NCBI RefSeq assembly: GCF_000003855.2
Contig: NW_003101676.1
Location: 763,531 to 827,530, forward strand
Length of the DNA stretch: 64,000 bases
Source of the DNA: Blastomyces gilchristii SLH14081
Taxonomy: Eukaryota > Ascomycota > Eurotiomycetes > Onygenales > Ajellomycetaceae
Direction: 5' to 3'
A program made the position numbers and the translations under genes. Below the pieces are notes generated by a model. That model ran no database searches. It had not been told where the DNA came from and saw nothing but the letters and a program-made list of their open reading frames with translations. Of the stretch, positions 44,781-57,789 are shown one piece after another; position 1 is the stretch's first letter; each line of letters opens with the position of its first letter.

Positions 44781-46925
44781 ATGGAGACATATGTTGGAGA
44801 TGAAGAACGAGAAGGGTCTGTAGATGCAAATATGGAGAGCGAACCCTTTCTCACACCAACCCCCAGTAGTACACCCTGGGTTGCTCCCAAAGGTTTTGTA
44901 TGGATCGAAGTTGGTACGAATCCCTCGATTCCACGCAAAACGATCACCATCGCTAACCCGCACATCAACAGCAATTTTTGCAAATGTCTTCCTATCGGGC
45001 TTTGATGGGACCATTACAGCTTCAACCTATGCTGTAATCAGCTCAGAGTTCAACGCTGCTAACAATGCCTCCTGGCTGACGACCTCCTATCTGATCACAA
45101 GTACTGCGTTCCAGCCCCTCTACGGCCGCTTCTCTGACATTTTTGGTCGGAGATCTTGCTTCTTCACATCTACCATTGCCTTTATGCTCGGTTGTTTGGG
45201 CTGTGCTCTAGCCCCAGACATCGTGTTTCTAAATCTGATGCGTGCGGTGACTGGACTGGGAGGAGGTGGGCTGATGACTATGGGTACGTAGAGCAAGCTA
45301 AAATTTCCGTTCACTTTACGCCCCTGTGTATTCATTCTTGCCTCACACATGGAACAAAATAATGCCTCTCTAGCGACGATAATAAACTCAGACATGATCC
45401 CATTCAAAGACCGAGGAATGTATCAAGCAGTCCAAAATGTCCTGCACGGGTTTGGATCAATCTGCGGTGCCTCGTTGGGCGGGTCGATTGCAGACACAAT
45501 CGGATGGCGATGGTGTTTCCTACTCCAAGTGCCAGTGTCAATTCTTGCTCTCATAGTCGGTCATCTGGTAGTTAAAAACCAAACGCACTATGATAACTCG
45601 GATTATGAGACGTCGCCCAAAGCAACACTGTCCGCGATTTGGAACCGTGTCGATCTGTCAGGTGCCTTCTTGTTAATTATAGGATTGAGTATCCAACTTG
45701 TGGGACTCAACTTGGGCGGCAACGAGCTACCCTGGAGCAGTCCCTGGGTTATTTTATCCCTCGTTGCCAGTGTCCTTATCCTAGGACTCTTTTTATACGT
45801 TGAAGCAACCACATCGGCTATGCCGGTGATTCCACTACATATGCTACGAGGAAAGCTAGCGGTGTCGGCGCAAATTAGTAACATTTGCGTGGGATTGGCG
45901 GCCTATGCGGTATGTCAAGCTCCCATGTCCTCTCTATAGCCAACAAAAAAAGAATCAACTAGGCCTAACATTAAACGCAGTTCCTTTTCATGTTACCACT
46001 GTTTTTCCAAGTCGTACTGAAGGATTCCGCCTCAACCGCCGGTGCACGACTGATAATACCCTCCCTCGCCGCCCCTGCGGGCGGTGTTATATCCGGTTTC
46101 GTCATGTCGCGCTGGGGTCAGCTAGCCAATCTTGTTCGCCTTGGTGCATTGCTCATGTTCATTGGAAACGCTCTCGTCATGCTACTTGGATTCGACTCTG
46201 CCAAATGGAAGTATACCACATATATAATTCCCGCCAGTCTTGGGCAAGGGATTGTATATCCGGCTATACTGTTCACCGTTCTCGCCGCTTTCGGCCATTC
46301 TGGTATGTCTACCAGAGAATATTTCATATTTGTTGTCCATATCGCTCTTTTTCTTAAGTTCTAATGCTGATGAAACCCATCACTAGACCACGCCGTCTCG
46401 GCTTCAACAGTCTACCTGATCCGTTCCCTAGGAACCGTTTGGGGCGTCGCAATCACGTCAGCAATAACACAGAACACACTAAAGAGAAGGCTCCCTGAAG
46501 CCCTGATCGGAATACCAAACAAATGGAAAGTAATACTCTTTTCTTTTAGTTCTTCTCTATTTCTCAAACCAACCACCCTACTCCTCTCCTCGTTCTCCCA
46601 ACCCCACCCTCCGGTATCATCTTTCGTTCAGCAAACCTAGCTAGAAGCACCGCAGCTGACCAAACCATCCCCACTTCCCCCCCTCTTCCAAAAACCTTTA
46701 TTCTAGATCATCGAAGAAATCAGACACTCCGTTCTGACAATTGGCAAACTACCCGCAGACGCCCAGATGGCCGCACGCCAGGTCTACCATGACGGCATAA
46801 ACCTTTCGTTTGCAGTCTCCGCTGGCTTCGGTTTCATCGCGACGGTTTCCGCACTCTTTGCGAGCGGAAAGGGATTGTCGCGGGCGAGCAGCGGCGACAC
46901 GAGGATGGCCGCGTCCGGTTCTTAG
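44781..46925 (+). CDS. DHA2-type MFS transporter (Vba-like)
   Basis: A 554-residue protein from six exons: 44781-44913, 44972-45283, 45374-45909, 45981-46302, 46387-46529 and 46707-46925. All introns have GT..AG ends. It is a 14-segment major facilitator of the DHA2 group, closest in feel to vacuolar basic amino-acid transporters (Vba) and drug exporters. Key text: GFDGTITASTYAVISSEFNA in segment 1; motif A FQPLYGRFSDIFGRRS; TGLGGGGLMTM; an antiporter motif C-like GFGSICGASLGGSIAD; LGTVWGVAITSAITQN near the end. The N-terminus is acidic and cytosolic (PFLTPTPSSTPW). The apparent frame change near 44914 is an intron, because joining gives the expected IEVAIFANVFLSGFDG. The start ATG is the first in its frame; an extra upstream exon cannot be excluded. 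The substrate is open. Confidence 0.92.
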
Positions 46926-48000
46926 AGGGGCTGGGGTTCGAAAGGAATTGGGGGGGATTCAAGGAGGTTACCGCGGTTACCGCACTGAGAAATGAGTTCG
47001 TTGGCTATTTTCTCGCTCACTGCACCGTGGGTAGAATAAGGTAAGTGATATTTTTCTTCTTGGAAATGCGATGCGACTTTGCTAGAATTGGAGGTTGGAG
47101 GTGAAGAGAATGGAAGCTGGTTAAGGGCGTGCTACACAGGTGGATTTACTGATGGCAAGATTTCCTGGAATGAGATGCAAGGTCAAATGTGGGCCGTTAG
47201 CTGTTGTAAAAATAAAAAATGACGGCACCACTTCTCCATTCACCTGATAGTAAGAGAACAAAAGGTAGAAAAAAAATAAATAAATTGGAGCTGCAAAGAG
47301 AACACAAGGCTGTTTAAAGAAAGAGAGAAAGAAAACAAATCATCTACAAAGTACATTACATGGCCCTAGCTGTGAATGGAGACAAGCAGAGATATAAGAA
47401 CTCTCAAGGAAATGTTGTTGTCATATTAGCAAGCCACTGAAAAATTACAAAATATTGAAAGGAGAGTGATACGATGAACAAAGTAACGTCGAGTTCTAGC
47501 AAGCAGAGTAAAACCAATAGTTTTGCTGAGAAGGCAGCATGGAAAGTCGGAAGAATACAGAAAATTAAGGTGAAGTGCAAAAAGAGCGTTTGTTGGGTTA
47601 TATAGAAGCTGTATGTAGGTATTAGATAAGAAAAATACAGGTATTATGATATCATATGGCTGATTGATTTAAGATGGGGAAAATAGAAAAAAGTAAAACA
47701 AAATACATGGCGAACAAAAAAAGATACAAGGAAACGCAGAGCAAAGCATGAGTGGGAGAGGGACAGGGGAGAATTTAAAATTAAAATAAAAGAGGAACAT
47801 AAATAACGCCCTAAATTGCAATGAATATCATGGCTCATGCAACGGCAAGAAAGGGGGAGGGTTGAATATGAAGGCAATGCTGTGGTGGAAGAAAATCGAA
47901 GACAAGACAAGAGACATGTTAGAATGTGTTTGACATGACCTCTCGGAATATTGAAGAGGCGGAAATCCACCGGGAATGAAATTAGTATATCTTTTCTATT
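46926..48000. other. intergenic region between convergent genes
   Basis: About 1.1 kb between the 3' ends of the MFS gene (plus) and the chitin synthase gene (minus). 47240-47780 is purine-rich and low in CpG on the plus strand; no gene seen. A 108-codon minus-strand frame at 47644-47970 lies in the expected chitin synthase 3' flank and is not supported. Confidence 0.45.
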
Positions 48001-51000
48001 CTAGTAGTCATAGGGTTCGTAGACGGATTGGTGCGGTGGATAACCAGATACATTGGTCTGCGATTGCGACCATGTGGCACCCATAAGTTTGAGACGGCGT
48101 TCTAAAGCAAGGAGGGTGGAATGTTAGTTCACCAGCTGCTCTCAGACACGAGTTCCATCTGTAAAAACAAAAGAAAAGCAAGAAGTAGGAAAATACATAC
48201 CCCTCTCGAAATCACCCCATCGCTTCATTGTAATCTTACTACTGTCAAACTCTCCCTCGTACTCGATTCCAGCCTTCTTCGTCTTCTCCCCCGCTGTCTT
48301 ACGAGTATCACCCCAGCTAAAGTCATCGAATTTCCAGTAGGAGTATGTAGGCAGGACAAAGTTCCATATGGGCAACGAGAGCAGGTAAATGAACATCCAC
48401 ACGACGTAGGAGAGACGGTGGGCGGTCACAACGATCAAGACAGCCGGCAGGCCTAGAATAAGTGCCAAGAGGATAAGAGGAATGATTTGGACAGGCTTCC
48501 TGATAATAGAAATGATAACGACGTAAAAAGTGAAAGCGATCGCGGCGGGCAGGACCAGTGTTCCCACTAGTTCCATGAATACCACGAACTGCATGCTGAA
48601 GCAGAAGGTACCACAGAGATCGCGTACAAGGATAAGTTCCATGAGGTTATGTACGGTACTGTTGATCCACCGGCGGCGCTGGGATAGAAGAACGCTGAAT
48701 TTATCCGGAACCGTCGTTTTGCAGACTGCTTGAGGCACGAAAACTTGTTTTCGTTTGGGGAAAGTTTTCAACATAAGCGTCGACAGGTATCGGTCCTCAC
48801 CAAGTAAGAGAAGATTCTTCTTATGGAGAGTGTCGACAACATTCTCCGAGTAATGCTCTACTACGTCAGGGTTTGCAAGAATGGGCACCCAGTAATTCTG
48901 CGCTCCCTTGGGAGCTTTGATTCGATACATGCAGAAGCAACCTGGCAAGCAAGTGACACCACCGAAGACAGACTCGAACGACTTGGAAAGGTGATGGGAA
49001 ATGAAATACTCGAAGACTTGTATCATCGTAACCCAACTCTCCGTTTTATTGGCGATCTTTGTCTCACCACAAAGGCCCATGATTTCTGGGTCTTGGACCA
49101 TGGCCGAGATCATGTGCGTCAAGCTGTCTGGGAATACTTTTGTGTCTGCATCAACCATGAGAACGACCTCGTAGAAATCCGGAGATATGCCCGTAATCTT
49201 CCATAATCCATTGAACATCTCAAACTCGAGCTCCGTCATTCGTTCATCGAACATGACCTTTTGGAGGAACGACATCAAAATAATTTGGCTGTCACGTTTG
49301 CCTCTGTTGCCCGGCTTGCTATTCTGGGCCTCGTCGGGTGTTCCGCACTTCACAACAACCATCATTGGCACCCGCTGCTGTTTGTCGCGAGGTACAACGG
49401 ATTGTTCGCCGTAGTCATAAAATCCAGTATAAATCTTGGCCATATTGTGTCTCTTTGCTCCGCTGGCAACAGCAACATAGGAGAAAGCCTGGACATCCTC
49501 GGGAAACACAGTAAAATCTTTCATCATGCTAAGAGTGATGTCAGGGGTAGTGACAGTCTCGCCTGCTCCTTTAATCAAGCCGTCGCAAATGACAACAATC
49601 GTCTTGTGGCTGTTGGGGTAATCGGTCATGGCGATAGAATCTAGTGTCGTGCGTAGGCCCTCCGCGCCTTCAGAGTAGGCTGTCACTAAACAAATTGCGT
49701 GGGCCAGAGGATACCCGAAGGGCTGCCATTCCGGTGGAGGTTGGGGAACAACCGATTCGTGAATAAACCCTGTCAGACCTGGTGGATCAGCCTCGCTAAC
49801 TGCTATAGAGTATCGTCGATCTTGTGCACCAAGCATTAGACTGGTGCGACTACCAACGATACTCTGGCTGTACGGGTCGGCGCTTAGAGTTCCCCGGCTG
49901 GTGTTTTGACCCGTCTTGTACATTGGGCTCGCAAGCCCCGCATTCTGGCTAACCATGGTAGTGGGTGCAGCGCGCTGTTTTGACGCTCCGCGATCCATTG
50001 CATAAGGGCTAGTGAACCTAGACGTTGTCGGGAAAATGGCACTGCTGAGTCTGCTTCCACGTCTGCTGCCGCGATCAGGCCAAGAAGGTTCTGTTAAACG
50101 CGGGCCAGGCTGATAAATGTCGTCGGACCAATCTTCGATTTGCTTCTTCCGCATTGTCGAACTAGGGTTTACAGAGGTCTTCGCAGCGAAACGGCTGGCC
50201 AAGAACCACTGGAATGCCAAAGCAAGGACAAATTTCGCCCCAACGACAGCTAGAATAAACGCCAACGAGATATACAGAACTACCTTGGAAGCGATGCAGC
50301 CAACGGAATCCGTGTCGATGGACCCAACCTTGATGATTTCGGTCAAACATTTAGCTAGTCGTTTGTCAGGGGCAGATTGGAACATATGCGTCACGTCAAC
50401 TCCTCTAACCGCCAGATTTGTCTTGAGCTCGTCGAATTGTCGGGGAACGGAAACTTGGCTTCTATCAAACCAATCCAGTAGATTCAAATCAAGAACACTT
50501 CCGGAATATACCATCAGGTTTCGAGATTGGTTCTTCAACTCCTCCCACGTGAAATATACATCTGCCGGAGCCCTTAAGCCGTGATAGAAGGTATTTCTCG
50601 CACGGCCAGAAGTATGGCATGCGTAACCAAGGTACGGTGGTTCGGTAAAATTGGGCCGGGAGGAGCCATCCTGTTTAAAAGGAACACATGGAAAGTACCA
50701 GGCCAGTTCCCCTTCGCTGTTCGTGGGCACATTTGAGTTCGGTGTCGCGGTAATAAGGCCTTTGCATGCGCCATTTACGTTTTGGAACAAAAAGCTGGCA
50801 TCCAAACCACCATATGAAACAGGTGGATAAGCGACGTTCGTTCTATCGGGGATACCAAGAGCTTCCGGATGCTTGGTGTCCAGCATACTATATGCTTTTC
50901 CGTGGAAGATGATATTTCCGATATCGACCTCGTTTATTTTAAGCCGCACGGGCGGACTGCCGCAAACGACCTGAGTGAAACCGAAGTGAAGAAATCCAAC

Positions 51001-51774
51001 GAAGGTACAAATAAGCAGGATGATACTGATAAGACCCATTTTCTCTCGCCAAGCACGTCGTTGGGCCTTCGCGGGCATCCCAAAACATTTGAGGACGAAA
51101 TCAGGACACCAAAAAGTCACCATGCCGCAATATACGTTCCACAAACTTGGAGGTTTTATTGTATCTAGCTCTTCCTGGCGCCTCTTTTCTGCCTCCTTGG
51201 CAGCTTTGGATTCCTTTCGCGATAGTTTTCTATGCGTATGTTTCCCTATATCCCGTTGTGATGGATGGCGTCCTCGTAATTTCGCCGAGCGCTCTCCATT
51301 ATCAGGATAGTCGGCGCCCGAATTATTCCGGTCTCCCCTAGTTAGGCTCTTTATATCTGTGCTTCCTGAGCTCATTGTGTCTGCCTCTCCATTATCATGA
51401 ACTGGCTCGTTGCCAGTTGTGGAAGGAAATGTAGCCATATTTTGCGCATGTTGGCGGTAGTGATAGTTCGGGTGGTGACGATCCATGCGGGTCCGTTCCG
51501 GTCGAATCAAACTCCTTTTCCGATTCAAATTCTTTGAATTCCCTGTGCCAGGTTCATCATTTCCTGAGTTTACCCGAGGAGACGCATGAGGGTTAGCATA
51601 GTAGCCGTTATTGCTCTGTGAATTAGGCGGGGGTGTCAGGGGGCTATCTGCATATGCACCGGATTCGAGGTCAGGACGACGCCGTTGTTGGGATGAGTCT
51701 CGAAATCCAGGTGGCTGGACATCTCGTCTTGAAGATGAATCGTTTGGTCGCTGAGGTCGCTGAGGAAGCGACAT
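48001..51774 (-). CDS. CHS3: class IV chitin synthase (Chs3-type)
   Basis: A 1224-residue family-2 glycosyltransferase from exons 51774-48201 and 48101-48001; intron 48200-48102 (GTATGT donor, CTTTAG acceptor). It makes chitin from UDP-GlcNAc at the plasma membrane. It matches class IV (yeast Chs3, Aspergillus chsD/chsF type). Residues 1-190 are polar and disordered. Membrane segments lie near 245-265 and 500-525, with a cluster at about 1055-1130. The catalytic region (about 660-1050) has the donor-site [20 protein letters not shown], the EDRYLS motif near 992 and the QRRRWINST motif near 1032. The end EPYDY follows a [14 protein letters not shown] tail. The start is at [12 protein letters not shown], since a CTACAG acceptor-like site just upstream suggests a leader intron. 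A Skt5-like activator gene diverges from the same intergenic region. Confidence 0.96.
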
Positions 51775-52748
51775 GTTGGCGAGTGAAAGATTCTGTAGGG
51801 GATAAGAGAACAAAGCTATCGATTAGCTGCGATTTCCGGATCGATAGGTTTATAGATTTCAACAATCTCCGTCATTGTAAAGATATAACTAGCCAATTTC
51901 CACATACCAGTGAGCAATACCAAGGGCGTTACTCCTGATTTAAAAGGACCGAACTCGTTATACCACCGCTCCAACACCTATGCTACCCACCACGGACGCA
52001 CGCAGACAAAAGTTTGACAAGATCAGTCGATAGCGAAGGTGTTGTCCAACCAGCCCTCGAACGGAGATTTCTAAGAATCGCAGAGGCGTTTAGCCAACCG
52101 ATATTAACTTGGACTGGCAGAGATACTCGGTTTAGCTCGGGGCGAAAACGGGAGGGGTTTACGAGGCAATGGCCCCTGCTAGGACGTTTGTTTCTAATGG
52201 CCTGCGGCTGAAAAACGGACAGGAGCAGTGAGGAAGGGGCTTTGCGTGGAGGAGAAAAGGAATAAAAAACAACAGCAGGCGTGTATGGATATTATTATTA
52301 TGGGAACGAATGGACAACACAGAGTGAGGGAGAGAGAGATGGGAGACAAAACATATATCTAAAAAAGGGAATAAAAAAGGGTCTTGAAATAATGGATTTC
52401 AGGGTATCGCACCCAGTGGGAATATATTCGACGCACAAAACGAGTGGAATCGCCCCAGCATCGAACGTCGCAGAAGATGAGGTTTTCGATGCTGACAAGG
52501 CTTCAGGAACAGAACAGCGACTGGCGGCCAGGGACAGGCGACGTTGGGATGGGATGGGAAAAGCGAGCGTTGGCTGAGCTGGAGGAGGTTTGAGGCTTTG
52601 TCCGCATTGGGCAAGGTTTTGAGGAAAGGCTATGTATGGAAACAGCGTATTGCTGTGACCAGCTGTGACAGATTGTGACAACCATGACAGTGTATGACAT
52701 CGGGGGGACATCTAGCGACAGGAGCAATGTCTCAGTCGTGACCTGTAT

Positions 52749-52770
52749 TGTACATGTACATATATGTACA
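52749..52770. promoter_or_regulatory. nested TGTACA palindromes
   Basis: TGTACATGTACA (52749-52760) and TGTACATATATGTACA (52755-52770) are each perfect palindromes sharing a TGTACA half. They lie about 1 kb upstream of the chitin synthase start. The dodecamer also occurs at 3138-3149. A protein-binding role is a guess. Confidence 0.35.
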
Positions 52771-54109
52771 GTACACGTAACGGTTTGTTCGAGCAATACG
52801 GTACGTCTATTTTTAGCGTCCCATCCCATACGACAAATGACCGGAGGCAAGTTTAAAGCCGAGCGGAGAATTTCAGCACATAGCTGAGTACCCTTTTTAG
52901 AGGCGATATTTTACTGTGCATAGTCTATACGTGCATTTCCATCTTTGAATATATATAATTATTGCTACTACTAAATCCAAGTTGCTTTCAGCCTCCAAGT
53001 TTGTCAAAGGTTGGTTGTAAGGGTACATATACGACGACATGACGACTGTAGTTTTCAAGGTTCGACTGCGCACAAACAACCCGTAACAATACAATACTAA
53101 GCAATGTTTTCTTCGTGTTTTCAATACCGAGGTACGTAGGTACGCACTTTCAAAAAAAAATAAAAAATACCGACGGGTGTATCCTCAATACCAACCTCCT
53201 GATAAAATACGACCTACAGGGCCTAGATCCTGCCTACTGCACTGCACTAGCTTTATTATTATTTACACGCCTGAACGAGCAAGTATTGTTTACCACGGTA
53301 TAAATTTGGACGCCGCCACCGCCGCGACGAGCCATCCCACGGCAACTAGGACCGCTCGCTCGCTGTCCATACTGGAACCTGGTATTTTAGATTCCTCTCC
53401 AATTTCCATATCCTAATCCTCAGGAGTTGTCGGCGTCTATCTGTGATCATTATTTGCTGCCAGCCGCTGACTCCCTGCATAGGTTTACCTGCCTTTCCGA
53501 TAAAACAAGCTCACCTTACCCAAAGTCTGGAGATACTGTAACCTCAGGACCAAAGAGCACACACCATGGCATGTGTGGCTGCGGCTTGGCGGGCAGGTTT
53601 GCAGCTTACCCAGATTACATTTCAAGATCTCTCTTCTTCCGGCGGGGTGTTCCAACAATAAACAAGAACAAAAACTTATTATGATTGAGTCTCCCGCCAT
53701 TCTTCTGGAACGCGACACCCTTGAAATAATAATAAGGAATGTCCGTAATGATAAATCAAGAGCCAGCGCCCCGCTCACAGTACATGCATTTTACCTGCAA
53801 CATAATCAGGGTCATATAAGCCATCCAATTACTTTTCAGGAAGTGTGCAATCTGTAGAGATTGACATGCTAAGTGCTGCAGGCTCTACATATACGTGTTC
53901 CTACATCCAACATTGTCCGTTTATTTGAGAATTCACTGCTGTTTTGTTTTTTTTTGTCCTTTTTTTTTTCCATGGTTCTAAACCCAAATTAAGAAACACA
54001 GTTGCCGCCCGTTGCTACCTATATATGTAAGACGATAATAATTGTGGTAAGTCAATTCCCCTGAGCTAAAGTCTTTGTTCTCTCCATTTGCCCTTTCGCT
54101 TCACTCACC

Positions 54110-54670
54110 AATATATGGTTGAAACACCCTCTCTCTCAACAGTCTGAGTGAGCTTATTGGAGAGAGAAGAAAGAGAGAGAGATCTATAGAATGAATGCAG
54201 AAAACTAAACTAAGCTTTTGTAATAGCTTTCTCAAGAACATACATTTGATGCTTAGGTATTGTTGACATGCGAATCGGCCACTTTTAACTACCAGTACTG
54301 AGTATAGGCTGGGCTGGCAATTGAGCTCTTTTGCCTAGTATTCTCCAGGCTATGTTATCTCACCATGAATGCTTCATTAATACCCTCAGTACTCTCAAGA
54401 GATTTCTTGAATATGATGCTAGACTTTCATATTTTGTTTTCATCTGGTCTAACTCTCTTCATCCTTCATACACTCTCTCTTTAAGTGCTCTCTATAAGAA
54501 TAGAGACTGATAGCTTGTGGAAAGTTGGTTAACTATTTATAGTATTTTTAATTAAATTGTCAACATCGCTGTGCCAACTTAGTAGTAATTCAACTCTGTA
54601 GAGATTTGGCAGCTGGAAATTAACAGGCACTTACTCTGTACTTATGAGAGAGAATGATCCTTTCTTCCCT
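54110..54670. repeat. CpG-depleted island (possible mutated repeat relic)
   Basis: Three CpG dinucleotides were counted by eye in about 560 bases (two of them at 54271-54277), flanked by CpG-containing sequence. It is T/C-rich with many CTCTCT runs and has no coding frame. I could not find terminal repeats or a target duplication. Confidence 0.45.
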
Positions 54671-57600
54671 GCAATCTTCAGCGGAGGCGGGGTGAGTGGC
54701 TCGTTCAAAAAAGAATTCCTAGTCTGTGGCGGGTTCTAGGGAGTACAAGACACCACAGAACGTAACCCAAGCCCCTCTAAATTTTGCTAAACTGATTGGC
54801 GTCTTTTTTTATTTTTATTTTTATAGTTATGTTATCCTCTTATCCGTGCTCGGCTCGAGTTTTCACCTCTAAAAATATACTCAACGACGCTACTCACGCA
54901 TCACTGGCCCTTTCTATTATTATTATTACATCTTCACCATTTCCAGGGCAGGCTTAGGAGCGGGTTATGAATCCGGGACTATGGGGTTGATTCGGGATAA
55001 GGGGCCCTGGTGAAGAAGAGGCTTTGGAGAAATGTGTTTCACGCATGACATGTGGTAGTGGAGCGTGAACCACTCGCAGGGTGAGACCACACTTATTAAA
55101 AAGAAATAATGTCATGATTCGACTTCCACGCCGAAAGGATTTTTCTCTGCAAAATCGTGGCCGACAAGAATTGATTTTGCCCGACCCACCATCCAGTCGT
55201 CATATGGAGTCTTTGGAGTCTCTACAGTCTACCAGGCTGTTCTCCGGACAGTTTAACGTGGTTCTTCCGATTATCCGGGAAAAACTCTGGGCTGCCTCAA
55301 GCGCGAGGAACTTCACACCAAGGCTTCATTCACTATATCCGATCGAGGTTTGAGTGGTGCAGATGTATTCGTAATATAATTATGTGACCAGGATGCAATG
55401 CAAGGCAGGTCATCGTCCAAAATCCCTTAGTAAAAATCAGGCCCATAAAAAAGGGGACTTTTGAACCAGGATTCAAGTCTTTTTTTTGTTTTGGATCATC
55501 CATGGTTCACGATACATCATATCGAGGGACGTTGCTTTGGTTTTCCTGTTTTGCCTTTGAAACCAAAGTAATCAATAATAAATTAATAATCAGCGCTTTC
55601 GGGTTCCCACGAGGGTTACAAGGGAGACTGTTCGGGCGCGTTGTATTTGAACCCCTCCAGCCATTCCTCAGCCACAGGAGAAAAAAAGAAAATACTTCCA
55701 AGAAATTCTTATTTTAGCGCCTGGGCAGGATTTGGGTCTGCTTTTGAGCGTGAGGCTGGGTTGGGTGGATGTCCCGTTTAGCGAGGGCAAGAGGAAGCAA
55801 GCTGGGTCCCCCGAAAGCCGCCACAGACGCCGCCACGATGAGGACAGGAAAAATTCTGACCGGAATTAAAGGAGTTAGTTAGTTGGCCAATTAAGTGCAG
55901 CGGCGATGAGCTTTTTCGTGTCGCGCATAGGTGTGCATTAAGTACGGAGTAGTTACTCAGTAGATGACTGAGAAAAAAAGAATCCGACACAGAGATAGAC
56001 ATTCATATGTCAAACCACAACCTCACAACAACTGACGTTATTACACTTGTCTCTGGGCTGGGATCTGAGATATCCGGATAATAAGAACAGTAGAAACGTG
56101 TTCTGTGTAGAGTTCAAAGTTCAAACCTGGTAAAATAATCCTGTTTTGTTATCACCAAAACTGAACCGCTGGCGGCCTGCCTGCGGAGTAAGGTACGTAC
56201 CAAGCTACCCGTCATATCGCTCTGTACCCGGGGGAATGGCAGGTTTGGCTGGTTGAAATTCGCGGGGCAGGTCGCTGCGGTTAAGCTTAGAACTTAGGGG
56301 GGGGGTTTCAATCCATGCCCGTGAGCGCTGCAGGCGGTCGTATCACGAATGCACGATGCGCGCCATATAATTGGAGCAAACGTGTTCAAACAACGAGACC
56401 AAAGGGAACGATTGAAAGCCTTGACCTCAATTGAACCCACCCAGGAACCCCCTTGCCCACCAGCTGAGCCTCAGCTCGGATCACGGAGGCATTATTTTTA
56501 TTCTTGCATACAAGAAAGGAGCGAAAATAGTATCATCATAATGATGGAAGCTGGCGCTGGATCTTGACATCTTGAAAGAGCCGCATCGGCCAAAGCGAAC
56601 CGAAGCCCGGCCGCCATCAGTCATCTTGAACCTTCACCGTCAGCTTCATCCAATCTCGAACCCACCTCTTCAGCTCATCGTTATTACAGACTATCCCTAT
56701 TGTTATCAATTTCTTTCTTGTTCTCGCCTCTCCAGAGTCTCCACTGCTGCTTTCCATTGTTCGTTCCATTGGTTTGTTTCCCCATACCTCTCACTCTTTT
56801 GTCATTGTTGTTTCATTGTCGGGCCCGCACTTCTCCAGGCTATCCCTAGTGGAGTGGATGGGATAATAACCCCCGAGATCGCAGCACAACCTCACCGACG
56901 CCGCGCTGTTCCGGACCCCCAGTGGCCAGTTGTATCGCTGTTTGCCCCCAACCTCTCGCTAGTCAACTCAATCGTCACTCGCTTCTCCACTCCCCAAATC
57001 TTGCGACTACTTCTGCACGCTCCAGGCGACTTGTTTCCTGCTTGTTGATTGCTTCTATTAGTATATTGAGAGGATTCAAGATTTATCCCTCTGTTATCCC
57101 GTATTCAGCACTGTCGAGAGTCTCGATCGTGTTGTGATTACACACCTGGGGGTCCTCAAGAGCGAAGCTTTGACGATCATCGGGTCTCCGTTGATATCAT
57201 CTCTTGTACGTGCAACTGGCTGAATAAAACTGGGCCTGCGCTGTTGATCTGCTGCTCCATTGAATGTGGAATTCATCTCCTGCCACAACAAAAACTTCCA
57301 AAGAGAATAACTGCGAATATCAGGAGGACTTGGATTCCTACAGCCTGACTGCGAAGCCCCTCTGGCTCATTCTGGATCGTGAATGCTTCCGAATCCTGGC
57401 ATGACCATTTGACGAGAATATCCATTCAGAGTGTAAATTTTCTCCACCTCTTGAGAGCGCTGGCTGCAGCTTTTTAACTTTTTTTCCTAACTATCTAGTT
57501 TACAGAGCTGAACGACAGGGCTGTGATAACAGATACTCCTGCCTTCCCCTCGCTTAAGCGCCTCCCTTGCGTACAAATTCCCCGACTTTGCGAACCGCCT

Positions 57601-57789
57601 CATTGTGGCCCAGATTCATTCCGCAAGTTGCACGCAATATCCAGTTATCCCACACACATTTCCTCTTACAGCCGCGCTCCTTTTGGAAATACTTCTTTCT
57701 GCTTGGATAACAAGAGGTCAATTGTCCAGGAGATACCTTAAGATATCATTCACAATACTGCAGGAGGAGAGCGAACGACGCCGCCAAAC

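Larger units (their letters stand above)
51775..57789. other. 6-kb divergent intergenic region
   Basis: This region separates the divergent chitin synthase and SEL1-activator genes. Next to the chitin synthase lies a probable leader with an intron. At 52749-52770 there are nested TGTACA palindromes. 54110-54670 is a CpG-poor island. From about 56640 to 57789 the plus strand is C/T-rich and probably forms a long leader of the activator gene. The 158-codon frame at 56572-57048 lacks an ATG at its head and has no family resemblance. Confidence 0.5.

Noticed and set aside
44881..45010. Apparent frameshift in the N-terminus of the MFS transporter
   Set aside because: GTACGA donor, CTAAC branch site and AACAG acceptor define a 58-base intron that restores the expected protein exactly.
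51775..51813. 13-residue upstream extension of the chitin synthase
   Set aside because: A CTACAG acceptor-like site just before MSLPQRP suggests that the extension is leader intron sequence.
54110..54690. A solo LTR
   Set aside because: Length and composition would fit, but I could not find matching TG..CA ends with a target-site duplication.
56572..57048. 158-codon open frame upstream of the SEL1 gene
   Set aside because: It does not begin with ATG, is pyrimidine-biased and reads like a transcribed leader.
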